DNA from: Bremia lactucae
Lineage: Eukaryota; Oomycota; Peronosporomycetes; Peronosporales; Peronosporaceae
Direction: 5' to 3'
Assembly (NCBI RefSeq): GCF_004359215.1
Contig: NW_027152213.1
Span: 109,965-163,466, forward strand
DNA length: 53,502 bases
Part shown: one piece after another, positions 11,144 through 21,534 of the stretch
Position numbering within the stretch: position 1 is the stretch's first letter
Layout: every line of letters begins with the position of its first letter
Translations under genes and position numbers: made by a program
The notes under the pieces: model-generated
The model's database searches: none
Seen by the model: only the letters and a program-made list of their open reading frames with translations
Told to the model about the DNA's origin: nothing

Positions 11144-12669
11144 TTAATTACAATGAGTGTCACTCGACGGAGAACGTGCCGTTCCACTTATTTCTGCTGA
11201 GTCGGGCTTAGAATTAATGTTTTTAACATTAGAGTTTATTAACTCAGACATGCCAATGTCTAAAACACTGACAGACTCATTCAATGATTCGCGCCAATAG
11301 CGCTTTTGTTGCATAACAAAGGTGGGTTCATGACTCTCCAAAACTTTGCTAGGAACATTGCGCATGGCGCCTAAGGTCTTGGATCTCCAATCGATCCATG
11401 GCTCATGGTGTTCTTACCAGGCCATACCAAGGATGAGATGATATCTCGAATCCAAATCCAGGACGAGACAGCGTTCCATACTGTCAAAGTCCAGAAACTT
11501 TATACCTAAGTTCAATGGAACTTTGGGAACAGTGACACGAGTTTCAGTCGCTAAGCGAACAGTGATTGTATCACCTTCATGCGCTCTAAGCGCCTCAACT
11601 TATTGTTGACTTCCTTCAAGGAAAAGGCGTCGAGCATAATTGCAAGACGCTCTCGAGTCAATTAGAATTGACCACGGCTTATCAAAGCCCTTTACGTCCT
11701 CCTGTTCCGCAACGGATATTGCTTCTTCAAGCGTATCCAGTTCCTGGCGGAACAGGTGGTTCTTTACGGGACCGTCCGTAAGACCTTGCATGAACACCGT
11801 AATCAACGTGTGTTCATGGACTGGGTTATTTGTAATACAACTCGCTAAGAGTGGTATGTGCTGGACNNNNNNNNNNNNNNNNNNNNNNNNNNNNNNNNNN
11901 NNNNNNNNNNNNNNNNNNNNNNNNNNNNNNNNNNNNNNNNNNNNNNNNNNNNNNNNNNNNNNNNNNCCGTAATCAACGTGTGTTCATGGACTGGGTTATT
12001 TGTAATACAACTCGCTAAGAGTCGTATGTGCTGGGCATATGCGTGCACATCACGCTTGCCTTGCTTAAGTTTCAGAAGCTCTGAACGAGCTTTGAACACA
12101 GCCCTTGGTGGTTCAAACGTCTGTTTGAGTCGGGTTTTAAAAACCTCTAGCGACCCAAAGACGTAAGGGTCGCGCAACTTAAGGCCCAATGCCCAAGTTT
12201 TGGCACGACCTGCCAGATTTGATTGAGCGAATGCGATTTGCATTTGCTCGTCGATGATGTGACGTGCTCTTATGGCATCGTTTAATTCGACAAACCATCT
12301 CAAGAGGGAGTCTTCTTCGACTCCCCTTTACTTTGAGATGTCAATCTTTAAGGTTTCGGGACGACGCGTTTGCGTCATCCCAGGTACAGGGGTCTGTACC
12401 TGTTGTAACCTCAACAGTTCCGCCTGTTGAGAGCCTTGCTGATTCAGCAAGGCTACTTTTTCCTTCATCTCGTCAAGTTCATGTTGTATGAACTCAACGA
12501 TAGTTGAATGGAGGGCATCTTTGTCTAAGTTGGACAGCAGTGCCAGGATTGCATCGTTTCCTACGGTTGAACTCATTCGTTCAACCGCACTCCTTTCTAT
12601 GTCACTTGGAAAGGAGTAGCTTGCAGGGTAAACGTGATGCGTATTCCCACTATCATCTAACATGTCCAT
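11144..12669 (-). pseudogene. Gag-protease of element C (broken, gap inside)
   Basis: ATG at 12669 ('MDMLDDSGNTHHVYPAS'). A predicted helical N-terminus runs to an in-frame TAA at 12328-12330, after which the same frame continues with a retrotransposon capsid region ('LLRWFVELNDAI', 'LAGRAKTWALGLKL', 'VHAYAQHIRLLASC'). After the N gap come 'VFMQGLTDGPVKNHLFRQEL' and a retropepsin site written 'ILIDSRAS' instead of the usual DSGAS, so the catalytic Gly is changed. 'YHLILGMAW' and 'PWIDW' mark the protease C-terminal half. No CCHC zinc knuckle is visible between capsid and protease, which suggests an internal deletion. Confidence 0.82.
11797..12034. other. 100-N gap with duplicated flanks (probable false gap)
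   Basis: Exactly 100 N at 11867-11966. The 68 bases before it (11797-11864) are repeated directly after it (11967-12034) with one mismatch visible. This is the signature of two contig ends that overlap but were not merged, so little or no sequence is likely to be missing. Confidence 0.88.
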
Positions 12670-12704
12670 GTTAGATGTGGGAAATGTGGTCCTTGGACGG
12701 ACTA

Positions 12705-12717
12705 CAAAGTGCTACCA
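12705..12717 (-). other. Primer-binding site of element C
   Basis: On the minus strand TGGTAGCACTTTG begins two bases after the LTR end. The same TGGTAGCACTT follows the 5' LTRs at 24302 (+) and 44403 (-). The matching tRNA would end AAGTGCTACCA, compatible with an initiator-Met-type tRNA (A1-U72); that identity is inference. Confidence 0.75.
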
Positions 12718-12719
12718 GG

Positions 12720-13175
12720 TGTAACGGGGCACTATGACTTGCACTTTTTGAGTACAAGTCCACTTCACACTGCTTCAGTTGCGAGTGGTGCCAAACGTCA
12801 TTTCACGTACACTAGTACGTGCAGAGGAAGACTTCTCTTAAGGCAAATAGCTTTAAAAAGGTAAAATGAAAACTGTATTAGACATAATTAAGTGTCTCTT
12901 GTTCTATCTTTGTAAATGCTAACTAAATTATAATCTAATACTAAACATGTAAATGAATTCTTATCTCTATCTTATCTGTAACTCTCTCTTTGATTCCTCC
13001 TACAGCTGATTAGTCTGCGGAATAAATAGGTATAATGGTCTATACCTATTTATGGATAAGAATTCTGAATATTACTATATAAAGTAATATCCTGCAAATA
13101 TTATCCACATCTTAGATAATATATTAATTAACAACCTTTAAGTGTTAATTCCATGTAACGATACACCCCGTTACA
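12720..13175 (-). repeat. LTR, family A (5' LTR of element C)
   Basis: A 456-bp LTR with perfect inverted ends TGTAACGGGG/CCCCGTTACA. Next to it are the primer-binding site and gag of element C. Its outer edge is 118 bases from the predicted PTPA start codon. Confidence 0.9.
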
Positions 13176-13292
13176 ATGCTCAACTAAATATTTTATAAAA
13201 CTGAGAGTTCGATTCTTTTTCTTAAGATAATTAAAAAAACGAAAGTAATTCATGGTATAACAGTAACAAACAGTACCGAGTGTAATCGCAGA

Positions 13293-14707
13293 ATGAGTAG
13301 TTTAGAAGTGGGCGGCAGCTACAAGGATCCCGCGCGCGCCATTTTCGTGCAGCGCGATCTGAATCATTTTTTAGGCTCACCTGTACGTGACAAAAGTACC
13401 TCTGCTCGTCGCTAGCCTCCTTGTACATATTGATTGTTTATGCTGACATTCAAAACTTTAATTCTCACGCTTCCAAAAGGCCCAGCAAATGATCCTGGTG
13501 TTTGTGAGACACTTGAACGAAAGCGTTAAAGGCAAAAAGATTTCCAGTGATTATGAATACTCACCGGTAAATTATTGTCAGAGCCCGTAATACGAAAAAG
13601 CTGCAAGAACTCAAACTTTTGTTTCTTGATAGAACGTTCAAAAGTCTGTCGAACTACTTGACGAAATAAATTCATGGATTGACGAGATTCCACCTATTCA
13701 GCAGCCTATGCGCTTTGGCAACAAGGCCTTCCGTACATTTTTTGACCGAGTAGCTGAGGTGTGAGATAGACAGGAAGAGTGCAGCAAATCAGCTGATAAT
13801 TTTATGCCTTTGTGACAGAAAACGCCTGCAATGCAAGAAAATATGCTACCTAGCGCTTTGCGTGGCTCTATAATTGAATTAATGGCGTATTTTGGCGACT
13901 CGTTTGGCAACCGTGTCCGAATTGACTACGGCACGGGCCATGAAACCAGCTTCATTGTGTGGATGTGTACGTGCTGTCCACGGAAACCTTTTAGTATTGA
14001 CAAAGACGACATCCTTATTCGTTTCTAATTGATCGCCAGTCTGTCTGCACAAGCTGGGTTACTTTACAGAATCCGACTTCTCTGCACTGGTGCTTCGAGT
14101 GTTTACGACTTACCTAGCTTTGATGCGTCGTCTGCAAAGGCTTTACACGTTGGAACCAGCAGGGTCGCATGGTGTTTGGGGCTTAGATGATTACCACTGC
14201 CTTCCGTTTTACTTTGGGTCAGCGCAGCTGATCGGACACCATGAGATTGTCCCCGAGAGCGTGCATGACGACGATATCTTACTGGCGAACCACACGGAGT
14301 ATTTGTATCTGGATGCTATCAAGTTTATTAAAGAGGTGAAGGCAGGATCGCCCTTTGCAGAGACGTCGCCTATGTTAAACGATATCAGCGCCCTGCCATC
14401 ATGGACGAAGACAAATGGAGGTATGCTAAAACTTTATGAAGGTGAAGTGCTTAAAAAATTGCCCGTCATCCAGCACCTTCGCTTTGGTTCACTCCTACCG
14501 TGCACGTGGAACCCAAGTCACATACCAGGCGACAGTTTGGCGCATGTTCCAGTGACTACGCACCCTAGAACGAGTGTTGGGGCACCTAACATACATTTAG
14601 ACAGTGCGCCGGCCAAAGTACCGAGAGATGCTGTAGAGACGGTCTTGGACACGAAGGATGATTCTTCAACAGCCTTGCAGCATACGAAAAAGACGCAAGA
14701 AGAGTGA
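13293..14707 (+). CDS. PTPA: Phosphotyrosyl phosphatase activator (PP2A activator, PTPA)
   Basis: Peptidyl-prolyl isomerase-like chaperone that activates the PP2A catalytic subunit. I infer five exons: 13293-13382, 13480-13566, 13633-13758, 13819-13966, 14040-14707, giving 372 aa. All four introns (97, 66, 60, 73 bp) are GT-AG, and joining them restores one frame through the family core: 'ARAIFVQRDLNHFLGSP', 'LNESVKGKK', 'SWIDEIPPIQQPMRFGNKAFR' in two overlapping parts, 'SFGNRVRIDYGTGHE', then 'VWMFCLHKLGYF' made across the last intron, 'LEPAGSHGVWGLDDY', 'LYLDAIKFIKEVK' and 'GEVLKKLPVIQHLRFGSL'. Length fits the family (about 320-400 aa), with a Thr/Ala-rich tail after residue 310. The start at 13293 is the first in-frame ATG and lies 118 bp from a Gypsy LTR. 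Exon boundaries are from sequence only. Confidence 0.87.
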
Positions 14708-16017
14708 TTGATAGCTCACGTGGTAGAATAAAGTGCACTGGGGCTACCTGCCAGAGTCTTGACAATCGAGTGGGTGCCAACGCGAGGTAAAAAAAGTGGA
14801 TTTTTATTCTTACGACTCTTTTCTGCACTGTAGCACTTTATAGTAAGGCATTAGTGGTGCAGGTCAGTGATTTTTAAGATTCTCGTGAAACAAGCTTAAT
14901 TCAGCTTAAGGAACTCGATTGCTTCGCTTCTCAAGTTAAGCTTTGATCTGCTTGCTACATGTTTATGACAATCTTTTTATACTAATCAATCAAGAGCAAC
15001 GGAACAGGCGACTGCGTAACGAACAGATATAAAAAAACGGCACATTCTATAAATGCGGAAGTTATACCACAAAGATAGACAAGTTCACATCGTCGGCATT
15101 AAGGAGGTACCAGACTTTACAAGCAAGAGTGGTCATCTTGTCCCGTTAAACGACATGGCAAACGGAAAGAAATAATACCTCAGCACAACCACTCTGATAT
15201 TTCATAATTTGCTCCTGTGTTCAATTTGCCGTATTATGAAACGCCTTCTCTTATTCTGAATCCGAAATGACCGACGCCTTCACGGGCACGATAATTATCG
15301 TTGTTTCTTGTAGTGGGTAAATTTTCTTGGTAAGGAGCTCGGGCTCACAGAAATTCAGCAAGTTATAGACGAGAGAAAAGCGTCTGCGCTAGTAAAAGTT
15401 GAACATATTTAATGCAAACGTAGAGGCTCCAGTCAAGATTGCATCGGCTTCACAAAGTGGTATGTATCGAATTCCAACAATAAACTCGCCGATGTAACGC
15501 TAGCAACTTACCTCCTTGGGGTTACAGTGCGCTGGTGACGCTTTATTCGCTGAGACTCTTGCCGCTTATAAGAAGGTGCGACCCGTGGCATATTCCATAT
15601 GGTTTTGGTCGCATTATATCTCCATATGCAATGCGTAAGATCCTCGGAATAATGAAAACAATTTGATATTGTGTGGCGACGGTGTGAACTAGCTGTCAGA
15701 CGCGTGAACAATAAATTTGAGGTTTCGTAATAAAAACAATATCAGCTTTCGTGACGTCGATTTAGTTTAATGAAATTAGGCAATCGTGGTCGAGAGGATT
15801 GTTTGGGTCTAATTACAGAAGTGAACTGGCTTCCATTGCGCTGAGGCGCCCTTTCCCAGCCTTAATGGTCTGACAGCTGACTGGCCAGCAGCAACTGATG
15901 GGATTTTTATCCTCTTGACTGGAGGCGGCGCTTTAACTCATTTTGGATTTCTCTCAGCCAAGCTCAAGCACTCGAGCGCCACTTCTACCTCGTTTAGTTG
16001 CCCTTAAATAATACACT
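14708..16017 (+). other. Intergenic, no convincing gene; eEF3 promoter/5' UTR at its right end
   Basis: No long open frame, RNA gene or known repeat is visible. Short coding-like fragments near 15400-15600 could be old gene debris, but I cannot name them. The last few hundred bases should hold the eEF3 promoter. Confidence 0.5.
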
Positions 16018-19000
16018 ATGGCCCCATACGCTCCAACCGACGGCATTAGCAAACTCGCTATCGACCAGAGCAAGCACTTTACCGATGCGCTTACGGAAGC
16101 TCTTAAAAGCCCAGCTGGCCAGCAAAAGGTTGCTGCGGAGAAGGTGTCGGAACTAATAATTGGCGATGTGAATTTGAGCTTCGGCGTTGTCTCACATGAG
16201 CTTCGCAAGGCCTTGACGGGCGACGATGCCGACGCTAAGATTGTGGCTTCCCATGTCATGGACGATCTCATGCAAAAAAACGCTGAGCGCGTAGAAGCTT
16301 ACCTAGTTCCTCTGCTATCGCTTTTTCTGGATTTGCTAGCAGACAAGAAGCCAGCGGTTCGCCCTGTTGCAGAGGAAGCAGCCTTAACTATCATCAGCTC
16401 GGCTAATAAGAACTCGACGATTCGTATCCTGCCGATTCTTTTCAACGGTTTAGATCGCACCAAGAAGTGGCAAACCAAGAAAGGGTCGCTTGAACTTATT
16501 GCGGAGCTGTCCAAGATCGCACCCTACCAGGTTGGACGCTGTCTCCCTGATATCATTCCGCAAGTCACGGATTGTATGTGGGACACACGCAAAGAGGTAA
16601 AGGTTGCCGCCCGAGAGACCATGACCAAGGTATGTAATGTGGTGGGAAACATGGACATTGAGCCTTTTATTCCCGCGTTGGTGAGCTGCCTAGCGAATCC
16701 TACGGAAGTATCTGAGTGTACTCACAAGCTTGCCTCTACTACGTTCGTGAAGACTGTTGAGGCTCCTGCCCTCGCTATAATGGAGCCTTTACTCAAGCGT
16801 GCGCTTGCTGAAGGCAAGACGGCAGTTAAACGTCAGGCCGCTGTGATTATTGACAATATGTGTAAGCTTATGGATGATCCGGCAGAAGCACAGCTTTTCA
16901 TTCCGAAACTTTTGCCTGGGCTGAAAAAGGTTATCGAGACCCAGGCCGACCCTGAGTGCCGCGAGGTTGCCACGCGAGCTCATGAGACTTTGTTTGTCGC
17001 TGGTGGATCCATGGAGGTATCTGAGGACGAATTAAAGGTTGACTACGCGAATATTCACAATGTAGTTGTCGAGTCGATTGCTGCGAACCCAGCTGCAGTG
17101 AAGGCTCAAATTGACACTTTTACGGTCGACTACGTAACGGGCATTTGTTTCTTTTTGGTGGTGGCCCGCAACTTTAACAAGGCTGTTTTTGAGAAGGAAA
17201 TCACTGCCTATTTTAAGGCATTCATAAAGCCGGAGGAAATTAAACCTCTTGCCCACGAGATTCGAGAGCGTTGTTTTAAGGAGAACAAGTCGATCTTTAT
17301 TGAAGACGTTGACTGTGATGAGGGTATTCCTGACCTTTGTAACTGTGAATTCTCGCTCGCTTATGGTGGTATGATTCTATTAAATAACGCTCGTCTTCGT
17401 CTTAAGCGTGGCCACCGATATGGTCTTTGCGGTCCTAATGGTTGTGGAAAGTCAACTTTAATGCGTGCTATTTCAAATGGTCAGCTGGAAGGCTTTCCCA
17501 GTCGTGATGAACTAAAGACTGTATTTGTTGAGCACAATTTGCAAGCGTCTGAGGCTGAGCTATCTGTAGTGGATTTCATTTTAGTGGATGAAGACTTGAA
17601 GAACACTCCTCGAAAAGAGGTCCGAGATACTCTTGCTGGTGTTGGTTTTACCGCTGAGATGCAGGCTCAAGGTGTGGGTACGCTATCTGGTGGTTGGAAG
17701 ATGAAACTCGAGTTGGCCCGTGCTATGCTGCAAAAAGCTGACATTTTGTTACTTGATGAACCTACCAACCACTTGGATGTAAAGAACGTTGCTTGGTTGG
17801 AACAGTACTTGACGAGCCTAACCAACGTAACTTCCATCATGGTATCGCACGACTCGGGCTTCCTTGACACTGTGTGCACTAACATTATTCACTATGAAAC
17901 TCGGAAGCTGAAGATTTACAAGGGCAATTTGTCCAAGTTTGTGGAGCAAAAGCCTGAGGCCAAAGCATACTATGAGCTTGAGTCTGACAATGTGAAGTTT
18001 GTGTTTCCCGAACCTGGTTTCCTGGCTGATATTAAGAACAAGGGCAAACCGATTATTCGTCTTACCAACTGCTCATACCAGTATCGGGGGACGACCAAGC
18101 CGTCGATTAATAACATTTCGGTCACCTGTGCCCTGTCAAGCCGAATTGCCGTGCTAGGCCCCAATGGTGCTGGTAAGTCGACTTTGATCAAGATGTTGAC
18201 GGGTGAGGTGGAGCCAACTGGTGGTCAAGTTTGGAAACATCCTTCCATGCGATTCGCTTACGTAGCTCAGCATGCCTTCCACCATATTGAGTCGCATTTA
18301 GACGAGACCGCAAATCAATACATTCAATGGCGATTCCAATCAGGCGAGGACAAGGAGCTTTTAGCAAAAGAGACGCGCAAGCTGAGCAATGAGGAGAAAG
18401 AGCATTACAAAAAGCCAGTCAATTGGGAAGGTGAGAAGCGCGTTCTTGAAGAGATTATCTGTCGCCGTAAATTTAAAAAGAGCTTTGAGTACGAGCTGAA
18501 GTGGGAGAAGTGTCCTGTTGATGAGAATGCGTGGGTACCTCGTGAAAAGTGTGAGAAGTGGGGTTGGGACAAGTTGCTTCAGATCGCTGATGACCGCGAA
18601 GCTGCTCGCGCAAACCTGCAAGCTCGCCCGCCTACAGCCATTGCTGTACAGAAGCACCTCGATTGCTTCGGCCTTGGTGCTGAGTTTGGTACGCACTCGC
18701 GCATGCGTGGTCTGTCTGGAGGCCAAAAGGTGAAAGTTGTGCTGGCAGCTGCTATGTGGCTCAACCCACACATTTTAGTGCTTGATGAGCCGACGAACTA
18801 CCTTGACCGCGACTCACTTGGTGCTCTTGCTTCTGCCATCAAAGAGTTTAATGGCGGTGTAGTCATGATCACCCACCACAATGAGTTCTCCTCCGCCTTG
18901 ACGCAGGAAACTTGGAACGTCGAGAATGGTCGTCTCTTGATTGAAGGTCAACAGGTTGAAGACAAGACTAAAATCGAGCAGAAGGATGCGGAGGAAATTA

Positions 19001-19134
19001 CGGATGCCTTTGGCAATGTTTCCAAGATGAAAATTAAGCGCACACTTACCCGCAAGGAAAAGAAAGCCAAAGAAAAAGCTCGTAAGGAGGCCGAGGCTCG
19101 CGGTGATTTTTTTAGCGACTCTGACGAGGAATAA
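16018..19134 (+). CDS. TEF3: Translation elongation factor 3 (eEF3), ABC-F ATPase
   Basis: Single-exon gene of 1038 aa. eEF3 is a ribosome-bound ATPase that helps translocation and E-site tRNA release; it is typical of fungi and also found in oomycetes and some algae, absent from animals. Domains: HEAT repeats (about 1-330), a linker helical bundle, ABC1 with Walker A 'GPNGCGKST' (residue 472), signature 'LSGGWKMKLELA' (556) and Walker B 'ILLLDEPTNHLD' (about 576). ABC2 has Walker A 'GPNGAGKST' (714), a chromodomain-like insertion (about 808-865, 'FEYELKWEKCPVDENAW'), signature 'LSGGQKVKVVLA' (899) and 'ILVLDEPTNYLD' (about 919). The lysine-rich tail ('KEKKAKEKARKEAEARG') is the usual ribosome-binding end. 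All catalytic motifs are present, and the size is nearly that of yeast eEF3 (1044 aa). Start context ACACTATGG. Converges on the Pol kappa gene 156 bp downstream. Confidence 0.97.
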   Translation: MAPYAPTDGISKLAIDQSKHFTDALTEALKSPAGQQKVAAEKVSELIIGDVNLSFGVVSHELRKALTGDDADAKIVASHVMDDLMQKNAERVEAYLVPLLSLFLDLLADKKPAVRPVAEEAALTIISSANKNSTIRILPILFNGLDRTKKWQTKKGSLELIAELSKIAPYQVGRCLPDIIPQVTDCMWDTRKEVKVAARETMTKVCNVVGNMDIEPFIPALVSCLANPTEVSECTHKLASTTFVKTVEAPALAIMEPLLKRALAEGKTAVKRQAAVIIDNMCKLMDDPAEAQLFIPKLLPGLKKVIETQADPECREVATRAHETLFVAGGSMEVSEDELKVDYANIHNVVVESIAANPAAVKAQIDTFTVDYVTGICFFLVVARNFNKAVFEKEITAYFKAFIKPEEIKPLAHEIRERCFKENKSIFIEDVDCDEGIPDLCNCEFSLAYGGMILLNNARLRLKRGHRYGLCGPNGCGKSTLMRAISNGQLEGFPSRDELKTVFVEHNLQASEAELSVVDFILVDEDLKNTPRKEVRDTLAGVGFTAEMQAQGVGTLSGGWKMKLELARAMLQKADILLLDEPTNHLDVKNVAWLEQYLTSLTNVTSIMVSHDSGFLDTVCTNIIHYETRKLKIYKGNLSKFVEQKPEAKAYYELESDNVKFVFPEPGFLADIKNKGKPIIRLTNCSYQYRGTTKPSINNISVTCALSSRIAVLGPNGAGKSTLIKMLTGEVEPTGGQVWKHPSMRFAYVAQHAFHHIESHLDETANQYIQWRFQSGEDKELLAKETRKLSNEEKEHYKKPVNWEGEKRVLEEIICRRKFKKSFEYELKWEKCPVDENAWVPREKCEKWGWDKLLQIADDREAARANLQARPPTAIAVQKHLDCFGLGAEFGTHSRMRGLSGGQKVKVVLAAAMWLNPHILVLDEPTNYLDRDSLGALASAIKEFNGGVVMITHHNEFSSALTQETWNVENGRLLIEGQQVEDKTKIEQKDAEEITDAFGNVSKMKIKRTLTRKEKKAKEKARKEAEARGDFFSDSDEE

Positions 19135-19290
19135 GTGTCTTGTGCTTCACCCCTTTTGATACCTTAATTGATCAGAAGTTTCATTACGTGGTAAATGAGT
19201 GAATTAGAAGGCGATATACCTACCAACTTGCATAACTGGATAGAACTTTATTAGTTATTAATAGATTTCAAGCATCGTTGCTGTCACATT

Positions 19291-21397
19291 TTAAAAATAG
19301 GTGTCTAAGGTACTCCCATCATTTGACCCTCTTTTTCTATTTACTAGCGGCCTGTTCACACACACATCCACATGCGCATTGACCTCCAAATTGTTCCGAG
19401 TGTTTAGCAGCTTACCGCAGATAGGACATGGCGTTGTTGTTTTTTTTATTCTTTTTGTAGAATACTCAAAAAATTGCGAGACGGCAATGCCCTTGCTGCC
19501 ACATCCATCAGTCAAAGATGTTGACGGCATCTTTGTACCAACGCACGCGTCAATGTGTTGGTTGACTTTTATATTGTTCAGTGTATTCAATGGCCTTCCA
19601 CAAATTGGACATGGTCTAATGACGACCTTACGCGCCTTCATTGATTTGAAGCAAGGAGCAAGAGGACGATAGATACCATCCACATTCGTATCCGCTGAAT
19701 GCAACACAGACGATGGTTTCATCAAATTTCTTTCCAATTGTAGCAATGGATCTGAGTCTGGCGCATGTTTGTCGCTGCACCTGATATTCTCGCGATCGTT
19801 GAGCTCAGCAAGTTTATCGGGTAGAGCGGTAGCCGAATCAGATACATGCTCGGCAAATTTCTTAATGACGATTTGCCGCTTTTTGCTTGCGGGAGCTAGA
19901 GAGAAAGTAGTCGGCGAAGTCGTGCTTTGAAAGCGCGAGACCAGTGTAGCTGCACGAACGCCCATAAGACGCAGCGAAAGAGGCAGTTCTCGGCGTAGGA
20001 GCTCAACAGCGATCGAGTAAAGATCGTCTGCAGTGTATATTGCAGTCGCTAGTGACATTGACCTGGAATAGCGAGCAAAATCAGTACCCTTGTATACAAA
20101 TGTCACGTGTTTAGCAGCCTTATTTGCTTTTTCAAGGTCTTCAGCAAGAAGCATGCAAATGTCGAGACACTTGGCCTCGAGTTTTATTGGATCATTCAGC
20201 GCTCCAAATGTGCGTTCACGGCTGAAACTTTTGCGCTCTAATTTTTCGCGACGAACTTGTATCCCCAGCGATATTTGCAGCAACCAAGACGCGGTCTTGT
20301 CCGAAAAAAGATAACAGAGCTTGCCCCGCTGAGCGAATAAGTCTGCTCCAGTGTGTATATCAAGTGCTTCGTTCAACGTCTTTTCCATAACTTTGCCAAC
20401 GCCACCAATTTTGCGCACAGAAAGTTTACGAATAAAATTTATGACGCTGTCACGTGTAAATGGCAGCAAAAATTGTCCATTAGGCTTGTTCATGTCCGAG
20501 CAAATCTAAAAAATTATTTTTTAGTTGGGGGGTGAGCAGTGACAAAATAAGTAGTACTACCTTGGCGAGCATAGCATTCACTGCGATTCCAGCACTGGCA
20601 GTCAACTGAGTGCAGTCAAAAATTTTCTGACGCAGTTCCTTTATCACTGCGCCAGCAATCGCTGCTCTGCCCGTGGCCGTAGAAATCCATCGCTCCTCGG
20701 GCTCCTGAACCTTTGATGTGTCTGGCGCAATTAACACATACTTTTGCCAATTATTGGCCACATAGTCTGTGAGATCGAGGCACGCTTCATCAAGACTAAA
20801 AGACTCAAAGTCTGGGTCGTACTCTTCAAATAAAGCACGGATATGAGCAGCCACAGCTTTGTACTTTTCCATGTTGACGGGTACAAAATGTAGCTTTGGA
20901 CACAATTCTTTGCCAATAAAGCCCGGCATGGCAGCACGTATGCCATATTTCCTCGCAGCATAGTTTGCTGTACTTATCATGCCAAGGCCGCCAACTGCAA
21001 GCGGTACGTCGCGCAGCTTAGGATCGTCCCGCATCTCGACGGCGGCGTAGAACATGTCCATGTCCACAACGCAAATTATACGCGTAAGGTCTCGCAACGA
21101 CTCTAGTTTTACCACTCGAGCATCAGCTTCATGCTCTAAACGATGCAGCTGCCCATTCGACAAGCAAGCGAGTTGCTTACGCATACGAGCCACGCGGTAC
21201 TCCACCTTCGCATTGTCGCGAAGAGACTTTTGATAGTAAAGCGAGTCCTTAGACATCTTGTGCACGATCTCCCGTACGTGCTGCTTGTCCACGCCTTTCA
21301 TTCCGGCCTTTTCCGCCGTGAAAACGAACATAGACGAGATAGAAGCGGCATCAGCTGAGCGTTGCTCGTCCTTCATTGATGACTTCAAGGATGACAT
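19291..21397 (-). CDS. POLK: DNA polymerase kappa (Y-family translesion polymerase) with two UBZ fingers
   Basis: Two exons (21397-20561 and 20505-19291) joined over a 55-bp GT-AG intron (20560-20506) give 683 aa. The junction reads 'NAMLAKICSDMNKPNGQ', the usual Pol kappa sequence. Family role: nuclear DinB-type polymerase extending past minor-groove lesions. Palm metal ligands are D112 in 'VVDMDMFYAAVE' and D203/E204 in 'SLDEACLDL'. The N-clasp helix region (residues 35-105) specific for Pol kappa is present. Helix-hairpin-helix 'VRKIGGVGKVMEKTL' follows the junction. At the C-terminus are two Rad18-type UBZ4 ubiquitin-binding fingers (CPIC..H..C at about 578-600 and 639-661) and a final PIP-like 'STLDTYF' that could bind PCNA. 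It looks complete. The little-finger strand 'RSMSLATAIYTADD' is more divergent than the palm. Confidence 0.94.
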
Positions 21398-21534
21398 CAG
21401 TAAGTAAAGTTTGCGTCCGCAGATGATTGGTGGACTGCTTTACAAATTTATGGCGCCATGGCGGCATTTGTTATTAAAGTTAGCGCCAATACGAATAGCT
21501 CACATACAGAAATATACACTAGGTGATTATTAAA

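Larger units (their letters stand above)
4719..13175 (-). mobile_element. Ty3/Gypsy chromovirus C, composite, with nested solo LTRs
   Basis: Minus-strand element read from right to left: LTR 13175-12720, primer-binding site, gag-protease (12669 to about 11144), RT/RNase H (10789-9124), integrase (8992-7431), chromodomain (about 7330-7206), antisense accessory ORF on + (5847-6732), polypurine tract, LTR 5735-4719. Later solo LTRs split it at 6762-7205 and 4955-5485, and an assembly gap lies at 11867-11966. The two end LTRs belong to different families (A on the gag side, C' on the pol side), so this is either a recombinant element or two elements joined. Pol has many stops and frameshifts. Confidence 0.75.

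Noticed and set aside
12720..13175. LTRs at 6762-7205 and 12720-13175 as the two ends of one element
   Set aside because: They are in opposite orientation; LTRs of one element must be direct repeats, and the left one has its own target duplication.
15508..15711. Minus-strand frame upstream of eEF3
   Set aside because: Chance frame with basic composition; no motif or neighbour supports it.
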